From contig NC_031770.1 in assembly GCF_001522545.3 (NCBI RefSeq), forward strand, positions 109,473,685 through 109,537,684: DNA of 64,000 nucleotides, in the 5' to 3' direction. The notes below the pieces were generated by a model. It did no database searches and was not told the DNA's origin. It saw nothing but the letters and a program-made list of their open reading frames with translations. Of this stretch, positions 10,618-23,845 are shown in pieces (the stretch's first letter is position 1; every line of letters starts with the position of its first letter). This DNA comes from Parus major (taxonomy: Eukaryota; Chordata; Aves; Passeriformes; Paridae). The position numbers were made by a program, and so were the translations under genes.

Positions 10618-13600
10618 TGTGGGATTTGCTGGATGTGACTCTTTTGCTTTCTCTTAGAAGCAGCAGTCAGACACAAAATTTAACCCTGGGATAGGGGCAG
10701 ACACCCACACCCATGGTCACTCCACAACGCTGCTGTCCCCTGGACCTTTGCAAAGCTTCTGAAAACCTCCCAGGACAAATCCAAATGGTGCTCAGTCTTT
10801 GGGAGAAAATACAGTGGAAAAGTTCAACTGCTGAGGATAAAAGAAGAGCAGCACCACAGAACTGTATTTCAGAACAGAAAGCATTAGGAAGGACTCATTT
10901 AACCATTTATCAAGTCTATGTGTAAAACAAACTCTGGCCAAACTTACAAATTCTTCTGGCCAAAAATTGCATATTGTCCCTCTACACCTCTGTGGTTTTT
11001 GTTGGGTCAGAATAAATATACAGCTGCTGCTTTACAAGGTTGTCTTCTCCGTTTTTTTAAAAAAGAAAATAAAAGTTATGCTTCCTTCTTTTATTGCACT
11101 TGACCCCTTCTCTGAAAGCAGAAAGCAGGAATATTGCTCAACGGAGCCTTTGGCTGTGACCCTCAAATTGTTTGTTATGGCTGCACAGGAAAGCAAAGTC
11201 CTACACATGACCTTGAGGGTGATTTTATAAAAATCAATCAACCACTGTTATGATGGCCTCCCCACCAAGAAAAATAAATACAATTAAGCCCATAATCACT
11301 TCTGTACAGTAATGTGGAAATTCAATGGGTCTCTTTAGGTGGAGTGAGGGAGAGAGGGGAGAAATATGTTGAGGCTATTTGATACTTTGTGAGAACATCA
11401 GAAGCACTATTCTTCTCAATTAACCCAGCAATTAGCCTCCACCTCTGCATGAACAGAAAAGAAATCTTTCTTTATCTGTCTTTACCAAAGGGGGAAAAAA
11501 AAGGAGGAAAAGAAAGAATAAAAACAACAAGGCAACTCCACATGTCCCACAGGAGGGAGAAGCAGCCAGACCAAATAATTAAAAAAAAAAAAAAAAGGAA
11601 TATTAAAGAAAACAAACTTAATAATAAGGAGGGAGGTTAAATCTGCTGAAAGAATAATTACAACACCACTGGTTTTGTGAAAAGAGATTTACCTCCTGAA
11701 GTCCCTGGGAAATGGTGAAGGACCTGCTCAAAAGTAAAGGATTTGGAAAGTTGTTTATTAACAATTCTCTCTTTCATGTGTCCTGGACTGACTCATGTAA
11801 TGCCACAGCCCAGGTATTCAAAACATTAACTATGAAAACAGCCTGCATCATGCACTTCTGAAAAATAAGAAAAAAAAATTAAAAAAAGAACAATGAAACA
11901 GAAGATTGGGAAGACTGGAGTTTTTCCTTGCCTCTGTCAAGAAGATTCATACCTGCAGATGTAACAGTTTATATCCCTTCTCAAAAACATCATTTTAAAT
12001 TTTAAAAAAAAATCTTAAACAGATATACTCATAATAAACAAAAGCAATTTTACTATCTTCCTCTAGGTTGTGATGTAGACTGCTTTAGAGATTTCCTGAA
12101 ATTGGAGGGAAGCAAAGTCCCCATTGCAAAGAACACCTTTGGCATGGAGACATTTTCTATTATCACCTTTTGAGGCCACACTTTACATTCACTGTCAATA
12201 TAAGTATATCTTATATAATAATGTCTTTCATAATGAACAGTTCACTAGGGAGATGGGATAAAAGTAACATATTTATATTTAGTTCAACTTCAGATATTCA
12301 GTTCCACTTCAAATTTGATTTAATTCTTTATGTAAAGCTGAAAAGCCAGCAAACTACAAGAGGAGTGCTGGATAGTCCCAAGACATTTTTTTTTTTTTTA
12401 ATAATCAGGTGGTAGAAGAGTATCAACAAAATGTTCTTATATATCACTTCTGTGTCATAAACTTCAGCTAGCAGGAAACTTCCTCTGTGTGGAAGGGGAT
12501 CTGCAGATTGAAATCTCATCCTCTCGCCTGGGCTGCCTCTTCCCATCACAGTGCAGGGAAGATCTGCTCTGGTTGCTCCATGACCAGGAGTAACTCAGCC
12601 CCACAGGTCCAGCTGGCTCTTACCAGCTCCTCTCACTTGGTGTTTCACAACAAAGCCACAGAATTCCCCAACAAACAGCCTCAGGCTCAGGAGTTCTTTT
12701 CCTGGCCAGCATCTCTGAGTGGCAAACAGCAGGATGCCTCCACCAGAGCTGGAACAGCTTTGCCTGACCCTGTACAACCAGAAGGCTTTAGTGTGCTGGC
12801 AGCCCCCTTCCTGCTCATTCTCCTGCTCCAAGGGTGTCCCTGGTAGCGCCTCCAAACAGGGAAAAAAAACCCAAAGCATCTAAAATCTTGCTGTGTACAG
12901 AAAGAAAAATATAGAGTTAATGGGCTTTAGAAAAGACAATTAATTATTTTGTAGATCAGTCACCTGCAGCCTGTTGACATGCTCACAGGACATTCCAATG
13001 AGCCATGAAAGTTGTTTGCACCTTGGACCATGGATGAATGAAATGCAAAGGGGAATTTTGTTGTATTGGCCCCTTCCAAAAGGCTGCTCAAACCAAGAGT
13101 CCAAAACCCATCCTGCACCTCCCTTCAAATGTTCCTCCACGTTCAAAGCACACAGGTACAGATTAGCTCTGTGTTTCCACCAGGACATCACTAACACACT
13201 CAAAAGTTAAGCTTGTATTCCAGCATTTTGTTGGATGGAGGCCTTAATCCCTCCCTGGGAGAGGAATCAGCAGCTGCTTCAGTACTCTCAGACAAAATTC
13301 ATCTCCCCAGCCTGACAAGCCTTTGTTTTTTGGCTTGCTGTGCTCACAGCCATCTGTTCAGATGGCACGTGCTCCCTTGGAAACTGATCAGCCTCTTCCC
13401 TTAGAACTCAGGAGACAAGTAAAAGGCAATTCCAATCAGCATCCCAGGAGGTGCTGCCATAGATGCATCTTCTTCAAAGAAATATTTCTGTTTCTTCAGC
13501 TCTTAAGGGGCCTCTGAGATACTTAGCAACACCTGGATGGATGTGGAAAAGGAGAGCTGACTGGGTGGGGAAGAGGTGCAGACACTCCAGGGTGTCTTCT

Positions 13601-13756
13601 AGCACATCTGACATCATCTAACTGAGGAGCTTCCAGCTTCACCTTCCTTGTGGTGGCATCAGGTAAACACCACCCAGAGCAGTGTAATGAAAACAAAGGT
13701 CCTTGGGTGGTCATTTCAAGTCCCCAAGTGACAGACATTCATTAGGTGCACATTTG

Positions 13757-13959
13757 GAAGTTCTCCCCTGTGAGGGTGGTGAAGTGCTGGCACAGGGTGC
13801 CCAGAGAAGCTGTGGCTGCCCCTGGATCCCTGGAAGTGTCCAAGGCCAGGCTGGACGGGGCTTGGAGCAACCTGGGATGTCTCTGCCCGTGGCAGGGGGT
13901 GGAATGAAATGAGATTTAGGGTCCATTCCAACCCAAACCATCCTGTGATTCTGTGATTC
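13757..13959 (+). mobile_element. CR1 LINE 3' fragment with intact tail
   Basis: CCCTGTGAGGGTGGTGAAGT through CCCAAACCATCCTGTGATTC, ending in two tail units (GATTCTGTGATTC). One of the best-preserved copies. Confidence 0.92.
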
Positions 13960-15126
13960 CCTCCTTCCATGACAGTGATTAGAGGAAAGAGATGGTGCTG
14001 CCTGGGCTTTCCTCTCAGTCTTTGCCAAAGCTGTCCTCAGTTCCCTGGCCAGGATTGGCTTCCACAGATCTGCTCCCTCTGAAACATCCCACAGGGGTCC
14101 CAGGAGCTGCTGGAGTCACAGCAAATCAATTTAATTGGCAAGTGAGAGTCCTGGGAGTCCAAAGTACATCCTGGAAGCCCATATGGAACACGATGGCAAA
14201 AGAAAAATGCAGTCCACACCCAAACATGACCCAGGGTTGGCAGCTGGGGGAGGATCTGAAAAGACATGCTACAAATTCAGGGCCTTAAAACCCTTCCTCC
14301 AGGAATGTCCACATCTGTGAGTTGCACTCTACTGAATAACACTGGATCCCTGCAGAAAAATATACTGAAAAATAAAGAACTGATGCCTTTCAGAGTTTTT
14401 CATTAAAACAGAGAGGATTTTAAAGCTCTGAGACTAATTATTGAAGGCTCACCGTAACAATGTAGGAAAATATCATGCAGTGACAGAGAGAAATAGAGCC
14501 GACTTTTCTTCCTTTTAAATCTCAATTAAAAAATACATTGGATGAAATTTCCCATTAGCTGGTACTATTTGTACATCCCATGTTCTTTCTTTAATTAAAA
14601 AACATGCTTATTGCAATACTGCCAGAATCACTTTTACGGTATTTTAATTGTAATGTCTCTGCCTGATTAAAAAAAGAAAATATGAACTGGAAACTGCCTA
14701 AAAATAAAAAAAAAGAAAAAAAGTATCACAATGCATATCCCATATGGATTGATCAAAATGGCACAGAAAACACCATAACAAGTACAGGTTCCAACTGTGC
14801 CTACTGACAAGGGATTTAAAAATTAGTTTAAAAACTGGTTGATACCATAGAGAAGAAAACACAGGGAAACACTTTTTCATTCTTTCAGTGAATTAAAACC
14901 CAATCTTTATCAGCAGTAACTGAAGCACAGTTTATTTGACAACTATTGAAGTAGTGTATCAGTGAATATTTGATGCTTGTTGCTAATAGCATCAAAGAGG
15001 AGGAGAAAACAAGCAAAATCAATATCTTTGTTCTCCCTACTCCTAGATTTACTCACAGGATCCATTCTGGCCAAAGTCAAAATGCGGATTACAAGAAACT
15101 TAAGATATTCACAGAATCAGAGAATC

Positions 15127-15238
15127 AAAGGAAGACTGCACATGGCACTCAGTGCTCTGCTATAGTTGACGTGGTGGTATTTGGCCAAAGGCTGGACTCC
15201 ATGATCTTGGAGGTTTTTTCCCAACCTAAATGATTCTT
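15127..15238 (+). mobile_element. CR1 LINE 3' fragment
   Basis: GGACTCCATGATCTTGGAGG, then TTCCCAACCTAAATGATTCT at the 3' end. A different CR1 subfamily from the CCATGGCAGGGG type. Confidence 0.7.
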
Positions 15239-18200
15239 TAAGTGAAAATGAATATTTTCCAGGGCAAAGATCAAAGCAATCTTCCCTCTTATGCCTACAA
15301 GGCTTCCTCAAAACTGCCTTTGCAAGGGCAAGGATCTTCAATTCCACTGAAGTATACTGGGAGTGCCACCCCAAAATTCATCTCCAAGGACCTCCTGAAA
15401 GACCAGACACATTTTTGTTTGTTTTGGGGTTTTTTTTTTGTCTCCAAACCTCCCTAGACCACCATAATTTCAAAGGCAACAACACATGTCTGAGGTATCC
15501 ACCCATCAAACACCAAGTTCCTCCATTGTAAGCCCTGCGCAAAGGAAATTTCCATCTGTCCTGGGTTAGCATAAATATTTCCATACTTGTGATGCTGGGA
15601 TCACAAAAATAACTGCAATCTGCTGAACATACAGAATTATCCAGTCTATCTATCTTGTATCTCTTCCCCAATCAGTCTTGTCTGAGCTGCTCCACAGCCT
15701 GGCTATTAAACTTTCCACTCTCGATAGCCACATTTTCATGCTCTGCTTGTTGAGGAGGATGGAGAAACTGCTGAGACCTTGTGGAAGTGAGCAGAACCCA
15801 GCTGCCTAATCCTATTTTTCCATTTTTTTGGCCTCCATATCTTCTGCCCAGACAGTCTGGTCATTCCCAGAATCACTGTATGTTTGGGGCTGCAAATACA
15901 ACCAAAGAAGGGTCAGTTTAAAGCTGAACGTGAAGTTGATGTCCTTGTTCTAACACTCTTTAAGTAATTCCTGCAATGTTAAAATCACCAAAAAGGAGAC
16001 AACACAGGGGCAGTATTCAAAAATCCTCATGGTGTCTCAAAAAAGGGAGGATTTCAAGAAATGGGCCTGTAAATGTGTTGGGTTTGTTGGATACAGCACC
16101 AGAAAATGGGCAGTGTAGCAGCAGTGGATTCAGTGGTGTCACAGCATTTTTCCATCTACAAAACCTTGTATTTTCAGCTTTAGAGTGCACAACCAGCCTG
16201 ATGCTGAGTCATGAAAGCCAAAGGGAGCAGAGCTACAATTTAATCCCATTCTCCAGCTCCAACTAAGAAAAGCTCTCCAGGTAGAATGGGAATGGGACAT
16301 TTCAATTGAAGCAGGTATTTACACTGACCTTAGGGGTTAGGGGTTTACTGCCATGCCCATCTTGCACCTGGGGAAAGTGATGGATTATTTGATGTGCTCA
16401 TGGAGTTGGTAGCTACTGCTCTGAGGGATCACCTGTGATTCTGTTTGAGTTGGGTGTCTGTAATTCCTGAGATGAACAGGTCTTTGTTGATGTGTGTTTC
16501 TATCACTACAGGAGCCTAAACAACTCCCCTGAGCAGGACAGCTTAAAAAAGGGGAAGGGAAGGAAAGATAAATCTCAACCTCATTTCTAAGTAGATCTCA
16601 GCATGTCTTGATTCCAAATCTAACCAAGGTCACACAGCCAGGAAACCTGTGGTAGTGCTGGTGGATGCAACATGCAACTTCACAAAGCTCAGATAAAAAA
16701 TTCCTGCAGGTTATAATTCTAAAATGTTTTGTCCCTCTGTTTGGCATGTAACAATGGAGAACATAATCACATCTAGAATATTCTAATGCTGCTTTTCTAA
16801 CTGAATTGACATTAAAAACCAGGCTTCTTGGAAAACACGATAAAGAGGAGGAATGATTTGAATGTCAGATGAGCCAAAGCCATAAAGATACTACTCCAGA
16901 CTTCATGAAATTCAATCAGAGCTCTGGTAGCTTCATGAGGGCTGACTCATAGATCAAATGAACCTTTGAATAGGTCCAAAGTTCAGAGGGTTCCTGCTCC
17001 AATATTTTGCCCCAATTCTTCACAAAGTCAGCAACTGAGTTCCAAAATCTTCATCCAGATTTGCAGCCAAAAGAAATCTGGTGTTCTGACTTGTCTCCTC
17101 TAAAATATGACATAATCACAACGAGATTAAAAAGACTCTTGAATCATTGATTTAGAATTTTCACTGGGGAAAAAAATTGTACCAAAGAGTTTCACCTTTT
17201 TTTAATCACAGTTGATTTTTAATCTTGTTTTTAAATAGGAATGAAGCCTGATGTAGCAATTCTTGAAAACCTCTGAGCCTAGACTGAGCAAGTTCAATCA
17301 TTTCTGGAAATGTTTTCATGATAGGGATAAACTTGTAAACTTTTTTCTTTATCAAATTACCATTCAAATTTAAAATAAAATATAATTGTCAAATGCATGA
17401 GTTTTACCATCATCTTAACGAAAAACTAGTACCTTTAATATCATTTTAGTATGAAAGTAATTTTACCAGCAACAATCCTGGTCTTTAAACATATGAAATA
17501 CCCTAATTTCATTTTTTGAGCTCTATTTCAGTGGTGGCTTAACTCTGAGCAAGCAACTTCACCAGCACAGCTCATTCCCTCAATACCAGGCATGCATACA
17601 GCAGTTTCCACAGTCAAGACCTAACTTCCAGGGGGGAAGATTTCTGGCATGAAATTACAAGTCCTTTAAATTCTTACTTTGAACTCTCACCCACAGAGAC
17701 ATGTGTGTCTCTCACTCTTATTCTGGGTCTATATATGGGTACATAAACCCAGCAAATCCAGGGTTTCCCACTAGAACTGTGCTCAGTTTTTTACTTACTG
17801 CCCACCAGCTGTGCTCTAGGATTTAGGATTATTTATTGCATTTGATAGTTGTGACCTGAAATGCTATAATGTCAATAATTTTGTAAAGGTGTTTGTGACA
17901 CACCTGCCCCAAAGATGCCAAACAGAACAGAGCAGATTTTTGTTTCTAGTGATGCAATTATCACTGAACACTGCCCAGGACAGCAGCAATGTTTATAGGT
18001 TGGGGAAAGAAAAAAGGTAAAAAAAAAAAAGGTCTTTTTGCTTATGCTTTCATTATGCCTCAAACAGCATAAACAATTCCTTCCACACACAGCATATTTA
18101 AATTCTTGCCCTGTCCCACATCCCTGCCCCCTTGCATCTGCTGAGAGCAGGCTCAGCCTGCACAACCAGGTGTCTCCTGTGATGCTGGAGCTGAGGAACG

Positions 18201-18272
18201 GAAGGAGAGATCAGAGCCATGAAAATCCCCGTCCCTGGAGGAGCAAGGGCGCCGAACCCCCCTCCTGCAGAC

Positions 18273-18423
18273 CTTTGAGTTGCAGCAGGTTGAGGATGCT
18301 CGTGGTGGTCCCCAAGAGCAGGGTCCGACCTTCTTCTATCGTGACGTTATCGCCATCTCGCGGCTGGTGGCCAGCAGGCCAGCTGGAGTCCTCGTCCCAC
18401 CGGCCACAGAACTGGAGGGCAAG
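18273..18423 (-). CDS. PKHD1: PKHD1 (fibrocystin) internal exon C, start of the first G8 domain
   Basis: This exon of 151 bases opens the G8 domain, a beta-strand-rich extracellular domain with eight conserved glycines found in fibrocystin, fibrocystin-L, TMEM2 and CEMIP. The acceptor is CTCTTTCCAG; the exon begins on a codon boundary and ends after one base. Visible landmarks are LALQFCGRW near the start, RDGDNVTIEEGRTLLL in the middle (with an NVT sequon) and TSILNLLQLK at the end. The split last codon plus the first two bases of exon D gives glycine, producing the LKGGKL junction expected of the domain. The donor AAAG|GTCTGC is weak (C at +3, G kept at +5). The start may be a couple of residues shorter than in mammals, judged from memory only. 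Confidence 0.86.
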
Positions 18424-19130
18424 CTGGAAAGAGAAAGGTCCAGAGAAGTTCAAACCACTCTCCTTCCCACCTTTCAAGAGTCCAGGTAGCTCAGAGCACA
18501 GAAGAGGTGTCCAGCGTGGCACTGGCATCTCCTCCACTGTGCTCTGGGCAATCTGACTTCCACAGGGACCCTGTGTAAGGCAAAGGAATAGAAGGATTTG
18601 GGCATTGGAGAGGCTCTTGGCCTTCAGGAGTGCCTGTCACAGTTTGGGGGTTGCCCCTTGTCTCGTTCTGGTCTGGGGATGGAGGGATTTGCTGCAGGTC
18701 TGGCTGCAGAGCGACCCCAGGTTTCCTGGTGTGTGTCTCTCTCTGCCTCCCGAGAAGCAGAACTGCACTGCTGTTTCCTGGCAATGTCATAGAAAATAGC
18801 CTGAAGAGCTTAGAATTAAAACATCCTGCTGGATGGGCAGTATTTTGCTTTAGAGGGGTTTTTTGGTTGTTTTTTTCCCAAGGGCTCTCCTGTTGCTCAT
18901 CCTCATTTAGACAGACATTCCTTCTCTCAAATACCTTTTAGCTTCCTCAGCTTATCTGGTGTTATTATTGCCTCTTCTTTGAGGGTGAGCACAGCAATTC
19001 CAAATAAAGCCCTGAATAACTTGGAAACTGCTATTAGACTGACTCATGACGTGCAGTAGCAAATGATGCCAGAGTTTAAAGGTTCCTCCTCACCTCTAAA
19101 CTTCAAGCACGTACTTTGTAGTGAAGGTTT

Positions 19131-19223
19131 TATAGAATCACAAAATTGTTTGGGTTGGAACTGTTTCATTTCATCCCCCTGCCATGGGCAGTGACACCTC
19201 CCACTAGACCAGGTTGTTTAGGG
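19131..19223 (-). mobile_element. CR1 LINE 3' fragment
   Basis: TATAGAATCACAAAATTGTT tail complement, then CCCCCTGCCATGGGCAGTGA and CCCACTAGACCAGGTTG. Confidence 0.82.
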
Positions 19224-19645
19224 CCCTGAGGGGTGAATTTCTTGAAGAAGGTGTGAATATTTTTGCCTGGGCATGTGTGCACAAGTGTGGATATAGAAAT
19301 CCAAAATATATTGTTTGGTCTCATATGTGAACCAGCAAGAACATCCTCAATCCATCTGAGGCTGGGGGGGAACCAGACATGGAAATGTTTGTGGTCCTCA
19401 CTGGGCTGTGCTAATCCAAAACAGCAGTGGAAAGAATAACCTCAAGACAAAAGCAAAACAGAGTTACTCCATTTTCAAGCAGAGCACATCGAGCGCATTA
19501 AAGCTTTTGCCAGGGAGCTGCAGTTGAGGTGAGTCAATAATGGGAGTGTTATGATCGTTGTTCTCTTTTACTGTGCTGCTCTCAGGTTTAGTTTTATGTG
19601 CCTGATGTTTTATAGAGTATTTCCCATAGCTCTGCACCTGAGTTT

Positions 19646-19720
19646 CCAGTGGAAGGTGTCCCTGCCCATGGATCTCCAGATGAGCTTTAAGGTCTTTCCA
19701 ACCCAAACCACTCTGTCATT
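19646..19720 (+). mobile_element. Short CR1 LINE 3' fragment
   Basis: Only the last 75 bases: CCAGTGGAAGGTGTCCCTG and TCCAACCCAAACCACTCTGT. An internal part of the usual CCATGGCAGGGG segment is missing. Confidence 0.72.
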
Positions 19721-20016
19721 GTACAATTCAAATTATTTACACCAGGGAATGAGTGATAAATGAAACACCTGGTTGATATCCACCCTGGCTGGATGCTGGG
19801 ATTTTCTACATCCATTCTATGATTTCTCTACAAAGGGAATTAACTTGGTTCAGTTCAGACTGAAGCCTGGAACTGCATTAACACACAGGCAGTGAAAAAT
19901 TCTTGGGAGCTAAAACTCTGGTGTCAGAGGAAGTGAATCATTTCATCATCAAAAAAGTAAAATTATTACAGTTGCTACGTGTAGTAGGACAAGTTTAATT
20001 TTCATTAGTTGTAAAC

Positions 20017-20037
20017 ATATATATATATATATATATA
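20017..20037. repeat. (AT)n dinucleotide run
   Basis: Twenty-one bases of alternating A and T. Confidence 0.95.
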
Positions 20038-20748
20038 GTTCAGAGATTTCAGACAAATTTGCAGCTGAAAGGATAGATGCCTTTACCACTATCCTCCCAG
20101 AGAGGCTGTGAATTACTCTTCATTGACAATACTATGAAGCAGGTTGTATAAAATATACAACAGATCCACTGAAAAACAGCTAATTAAACTCGTTTTTATC
20201 TCAGAGGAGGGTACAGTTCATAGAAAACTGCATACACTGCTTATCAAGCCAACCATAGCATAAAATTACAAATTCCATAAATTCCTGTCTGGCACAAATG
20301 CTGCCAATGCCACCAGCACAGCACTGGGGGAGGCAGCTGTGAAACGGTGGGATCCAGAGGAACATTTGGTTGAGGAGGTTTGCTGAATGCCTCTGAGTCA
20401 CTCTGACCCTCTGAAATCACTTAGAACCTTCCCAGTACCTCTGATGGGCAAGCAAGGCTGTAAGGAATGTACCAGACCTCGCCAGCACTTAGTGAGATGT
20501 TGATAGAAGCCCTGCAAGAGTTAAGAAGAATAAATTCCTCGTCTGAATTTGACCTTTTTGTTTTTCTTTTAAGATGGTAAATAAGGATTTCTAGCTAGAA
20601 AACACTCTAGTTCTCAATTTAAGCTTCTCTCTACCTAGCATCAGTGCTTGAGCTTGATTGGTGCTGTCACCTCTTAGAGGACTCAATATCTGTTCAGTTC
20701 TACCAAAACCACCTGGCACAAAAATCTCTGTGTTCATCTGCGACAGTG

Positions 20749-20970
20749 GAATCACAGAATCCTGGAATCACAGAATCACAGGATGGTTTGGGTTGGAAGT
20801 TAAAGATCATCTCATTCCTCCTGCCATGGGCAGGGACACCTTCCACTATCCCAGGTTGCTCCAAGCCCTGTCCAGCCTGACCTTGGACACTTCCAGGGAT
20901 CCAGGGGCAGCCACAGCTTCTCTGGGCACCCTGTGCCAGGGCCTGCCCACCCTCACAGAGGGAGAAAATC
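20749..20970 (-). mobile_element. CR1 LINE 3' fragment, well preserved
   Basis: Tail complement AATCACAGAATCACAGGATG, TTCCACTATCCCAGGTTGC, and CTTCTCTGGGCACCCTGTGC. Confidence 0.92.
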
Positions 20971-22734
20971 TGTTAATCATGGTCATAAAATTCTGTTTTT
21001 CCACACAGTCCATACCTAAAAGTTTCCAGTGACAAAATGCCTGGCTTAGTGCACTGTCATGTGCACCACCTGCCTGTGTGTCTTTCAAGTGATTTCTGAT
21101 TTGTACTTCTTCTTTATAAATAAATTTATAAATAAAATTAACTATTTAATTAGCTAATAACACAAGACCAAGAGCTGTTTATAATCACTGGTACTATCTT
21201 TGCATTACCACAGGGAGAATAAATCCAAAAAATCTGTTTTAGGAGGAGAAAAGGGGGTTTGCTAAAGGAACATACTTTAAATTACCACAGCACAGAGGAA
21301 TGCACTGCGGGGTTAGAGGGAAGGCAGCTCTGTAGGGATTGAGGAAAGACATCAAACTATTTTGTTGTGACTCTCCTCTTGCAGTCCTGCACCTTCCTGA
21401 AGATGAAAGAGCACCTCCTTAAGATCTTTGAGAAAAGAGGGTGTGGTCTAATGCAAGTTTTGAGAAAGGGACACCTGCCCTGAACCACCAGTACGATTTT
21501 CCTCGACTTAGTGAATCCCATATGATTATCCTCCCTGATTTCTGGGAGAAAAGTACTGTGTAATCTCCATCTGCAACAGAATTCTTAAGTTCCTTCGCTG
21601 AAGGATGGTGGTGTTTATATCCAGTTCCATTTAAGCAGCCCATGGTAAAATGACATGAACAAATATAAAAACTAATTTCACATCTCTGATTACACAGGGC
21701 GGGTGACAGTGCCACAACATCCCTCTCACTAGTCTTTTTCAGACAAGCAAAACTCTTCCTTTTTCTCATTTTTCCCTACCTGACACCCTGTATTTGACCT
21801 CTGGAGTTTAATTGAAATACTTCTCAGTAAGCCTGAAGAGCAGCAGCAGCTGCAGGTGCCAGGGTGGTGGCTGAGTGCCCATCCCACATTGAATGAACCA
21901 GAAGGAACCTGCAGAGCCAAAGAAAGCTGTGTCTCAGCCACTGGTGCTGGGCATTTTCCTCCTGTGCTTTTTCCAGCTTCAGGAGGAATGGCAGGGGGCT
22001 GGAAAGTCAGGCTGGGAGAGAGAGGAGCTGGCATAAAACAAGCCCTGAGCTGTGAAGCTGAAGCTGGCTGGCAGCAGCTGCTGCAGTGAGATGGCAGCTC
22101 CACGCTCTGGCTTCAGTGTGTACCAGAGCTGGAAAGATGATTTGGAGGAAACAGAGCTTATGAGACCATAACATCTCTGCAGCCATCTGTGTCTGTGTCA
22201 GAGCTCACACTTGAACGTGGCCAGTTTCAATGAGGTCTAACAGGAGAGGCAAGACAACAAAGATGCTGCAATCCTGAAAGGTTTGTGACAATCAAATGAT
22301 AAATTGGAGCATGAGTTTCTTCTGGTTGTATATTTTATACAAGGTATTGAGTTAAATAAACAATTATAACCTGAAATGAACATGTAAAATCATCTCCCAG
22401 TCTGTTGCAGGATGTGCCCTCACATGACATATCCATAGGAAACCCACACTGGCAACATTTCACATTTTGAATCCAGCACAGCAAACAGCATTAATCCAGT
22501 AGGGAGCCAAACCTGCAAAATAGGGGCAGAAACCTCCTGTGGGTGGGAAATCAAAAGTACTGGGAATCCCTAAGAAACCCCAGTTGTTTTTCCTGGGGCA
22601 CCAAAGAGCAGAAAGGGCTGGGAAGGGATCTGACCTGAAAATTCAATGAATAGAGTCCTGCAAGTGCTTTCCAGCTCTGACATCCATTTGGAAAGTGTCA
22701 TGCACACAGCAAAAGGGAAAGGTTTGTTTTTCCA

Positions 22735-22898
22735 GAGGGAATTTGGGCACTGGAAGAGGCACCCCAGGTAAGAGCCCCACGTTCAAAAGCATTTGGACAA
22801 AGCTCTCAGGCACATGATGGGATTTTTGGGGTGTCCTGTGAGGACACCTCAATGATCCTTGTGGGTCCCTCCCAACTCAGAATATTCTGGGATTCTGT
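22735..22898 (+). mobile_element. CR1 LINE 3' fragment (GGGTCCCTCCCAACTCAG subfamily)
   Basis: GGCACCCCAGGTAAGAGCCC, AAAGCTCTCAGGCACATGATG and GGGTCCCTCCCAACTCAG, then TTCTGGGATTCTGTG. Confidence 0.78.
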
Positions 22899-23640
22899 GC
22901 ACAACTCACATCAAGCCCAAACCTTGTGTACCAGGCCATAGCTTGTTATAACACAGGTTAATTTTGGGGGGTATCAACTCCTTCCCAATCGTATCTTCAA
23001 AATAATTAATGAATTATGTAAAAGTAAAATAACATTTTTGTAGCATACAATAAAAGACACACAATCTCTTTGCAATTCAGAACCTCACCCCCTTTCCTGC
23101 CTACTGTACTTTTTCTTTTTTTTTTTTTTTTCCAGGCATATTTCTTTCCATTTTATGTGTTTTAGATGCTGTTGTTGTCAGCCAGACTGGCACTGCCTTT
23201 CTGTCAGACTTTGGGGACACAATCTCAGGATCAGTTTGTCAGCTTGTGCCTGTGACTTCCAGGGCTCAGAAACAGCAGCAGTGACTGCAACAACTGAATA
23301 AATAACTGTGAAAAACTTGCATTTCCACCCAGGCTGGTAAACAATTCACAAATGGGAAGGACACCAAAATGCAGGATTTGGGCTTTAAAGAGTTGATGAA
23401 TTCCTGTTTAGACACACAATAGATAATTTGATCACACTTTGGGATAACTTAACAATTTCTGTAGTTAAGTGGGGTTTGTTTAGAGTACAGTCCCCCAAAA
23501 AAAACTGCAACAGCAAGTACAGGCAGAAAGATAAGAGCTTTCATCCTCTCATCAGAAAATAAATTTTAAAAGCAAGAAGCAGTGAGGTAGTTAAACACAG
23601 ACCCTTCCTGCTGTGCTCACTATTCTCCCTTCTTCCCTAG

Positions 23641-23845
23641 ATTTTAAGGAGAAATTCTTTACTGTGAGGCCCTGGCTCAGGTTTGCTAGAGGAGCTGTGG
23701 CTGCCCCTGGATCCATGGAAATGTCCAAGGCCAGGCTGGACAGGCTTGGAGCAACCTGGGATAGTGGAAGGTGTCCCTGCCCTTGGAAAGGGTTTTGAAA
23801 GAATATGTTCTTTGATGTCACTCCCAACCCACACCATCCCATGAC
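23641..23845 (+). mobile_element. CR1 LINE 3' fragment
   Basis: AAGGAGAAATTCTTTACTGT, AGCTGTGGCTGCCCCTGG, TAGTGGAAGGTGTCCCTGCC, ending ACACCATCCCATG. Confidence 0.88.

Larger units (their letters stand above)
7392..18272 (-). other. PKHD1: PKHD1 intron between exons C and D (10,881 bases)
   Basis: It contains CR1 copies at 8645, 10169, 10405, 13757 and 15127, with otherwise AT-rich unique sequence. The stretches 7392-8640, 8860-10160, 10620-13750 and 15240-18272 show no gene, RNA or recognisable repeat beyond short homopolymers. 14400-14660 is unusually rich in TAAT-type motifs but has no other mark. Confidence 0.7.

Noticed and set aside
18038..18556. 172-residue plus-strand ORF
   Set aside because: It runs antisense over PKHD1 exon C, whose reading frame and splice sites are convincing.
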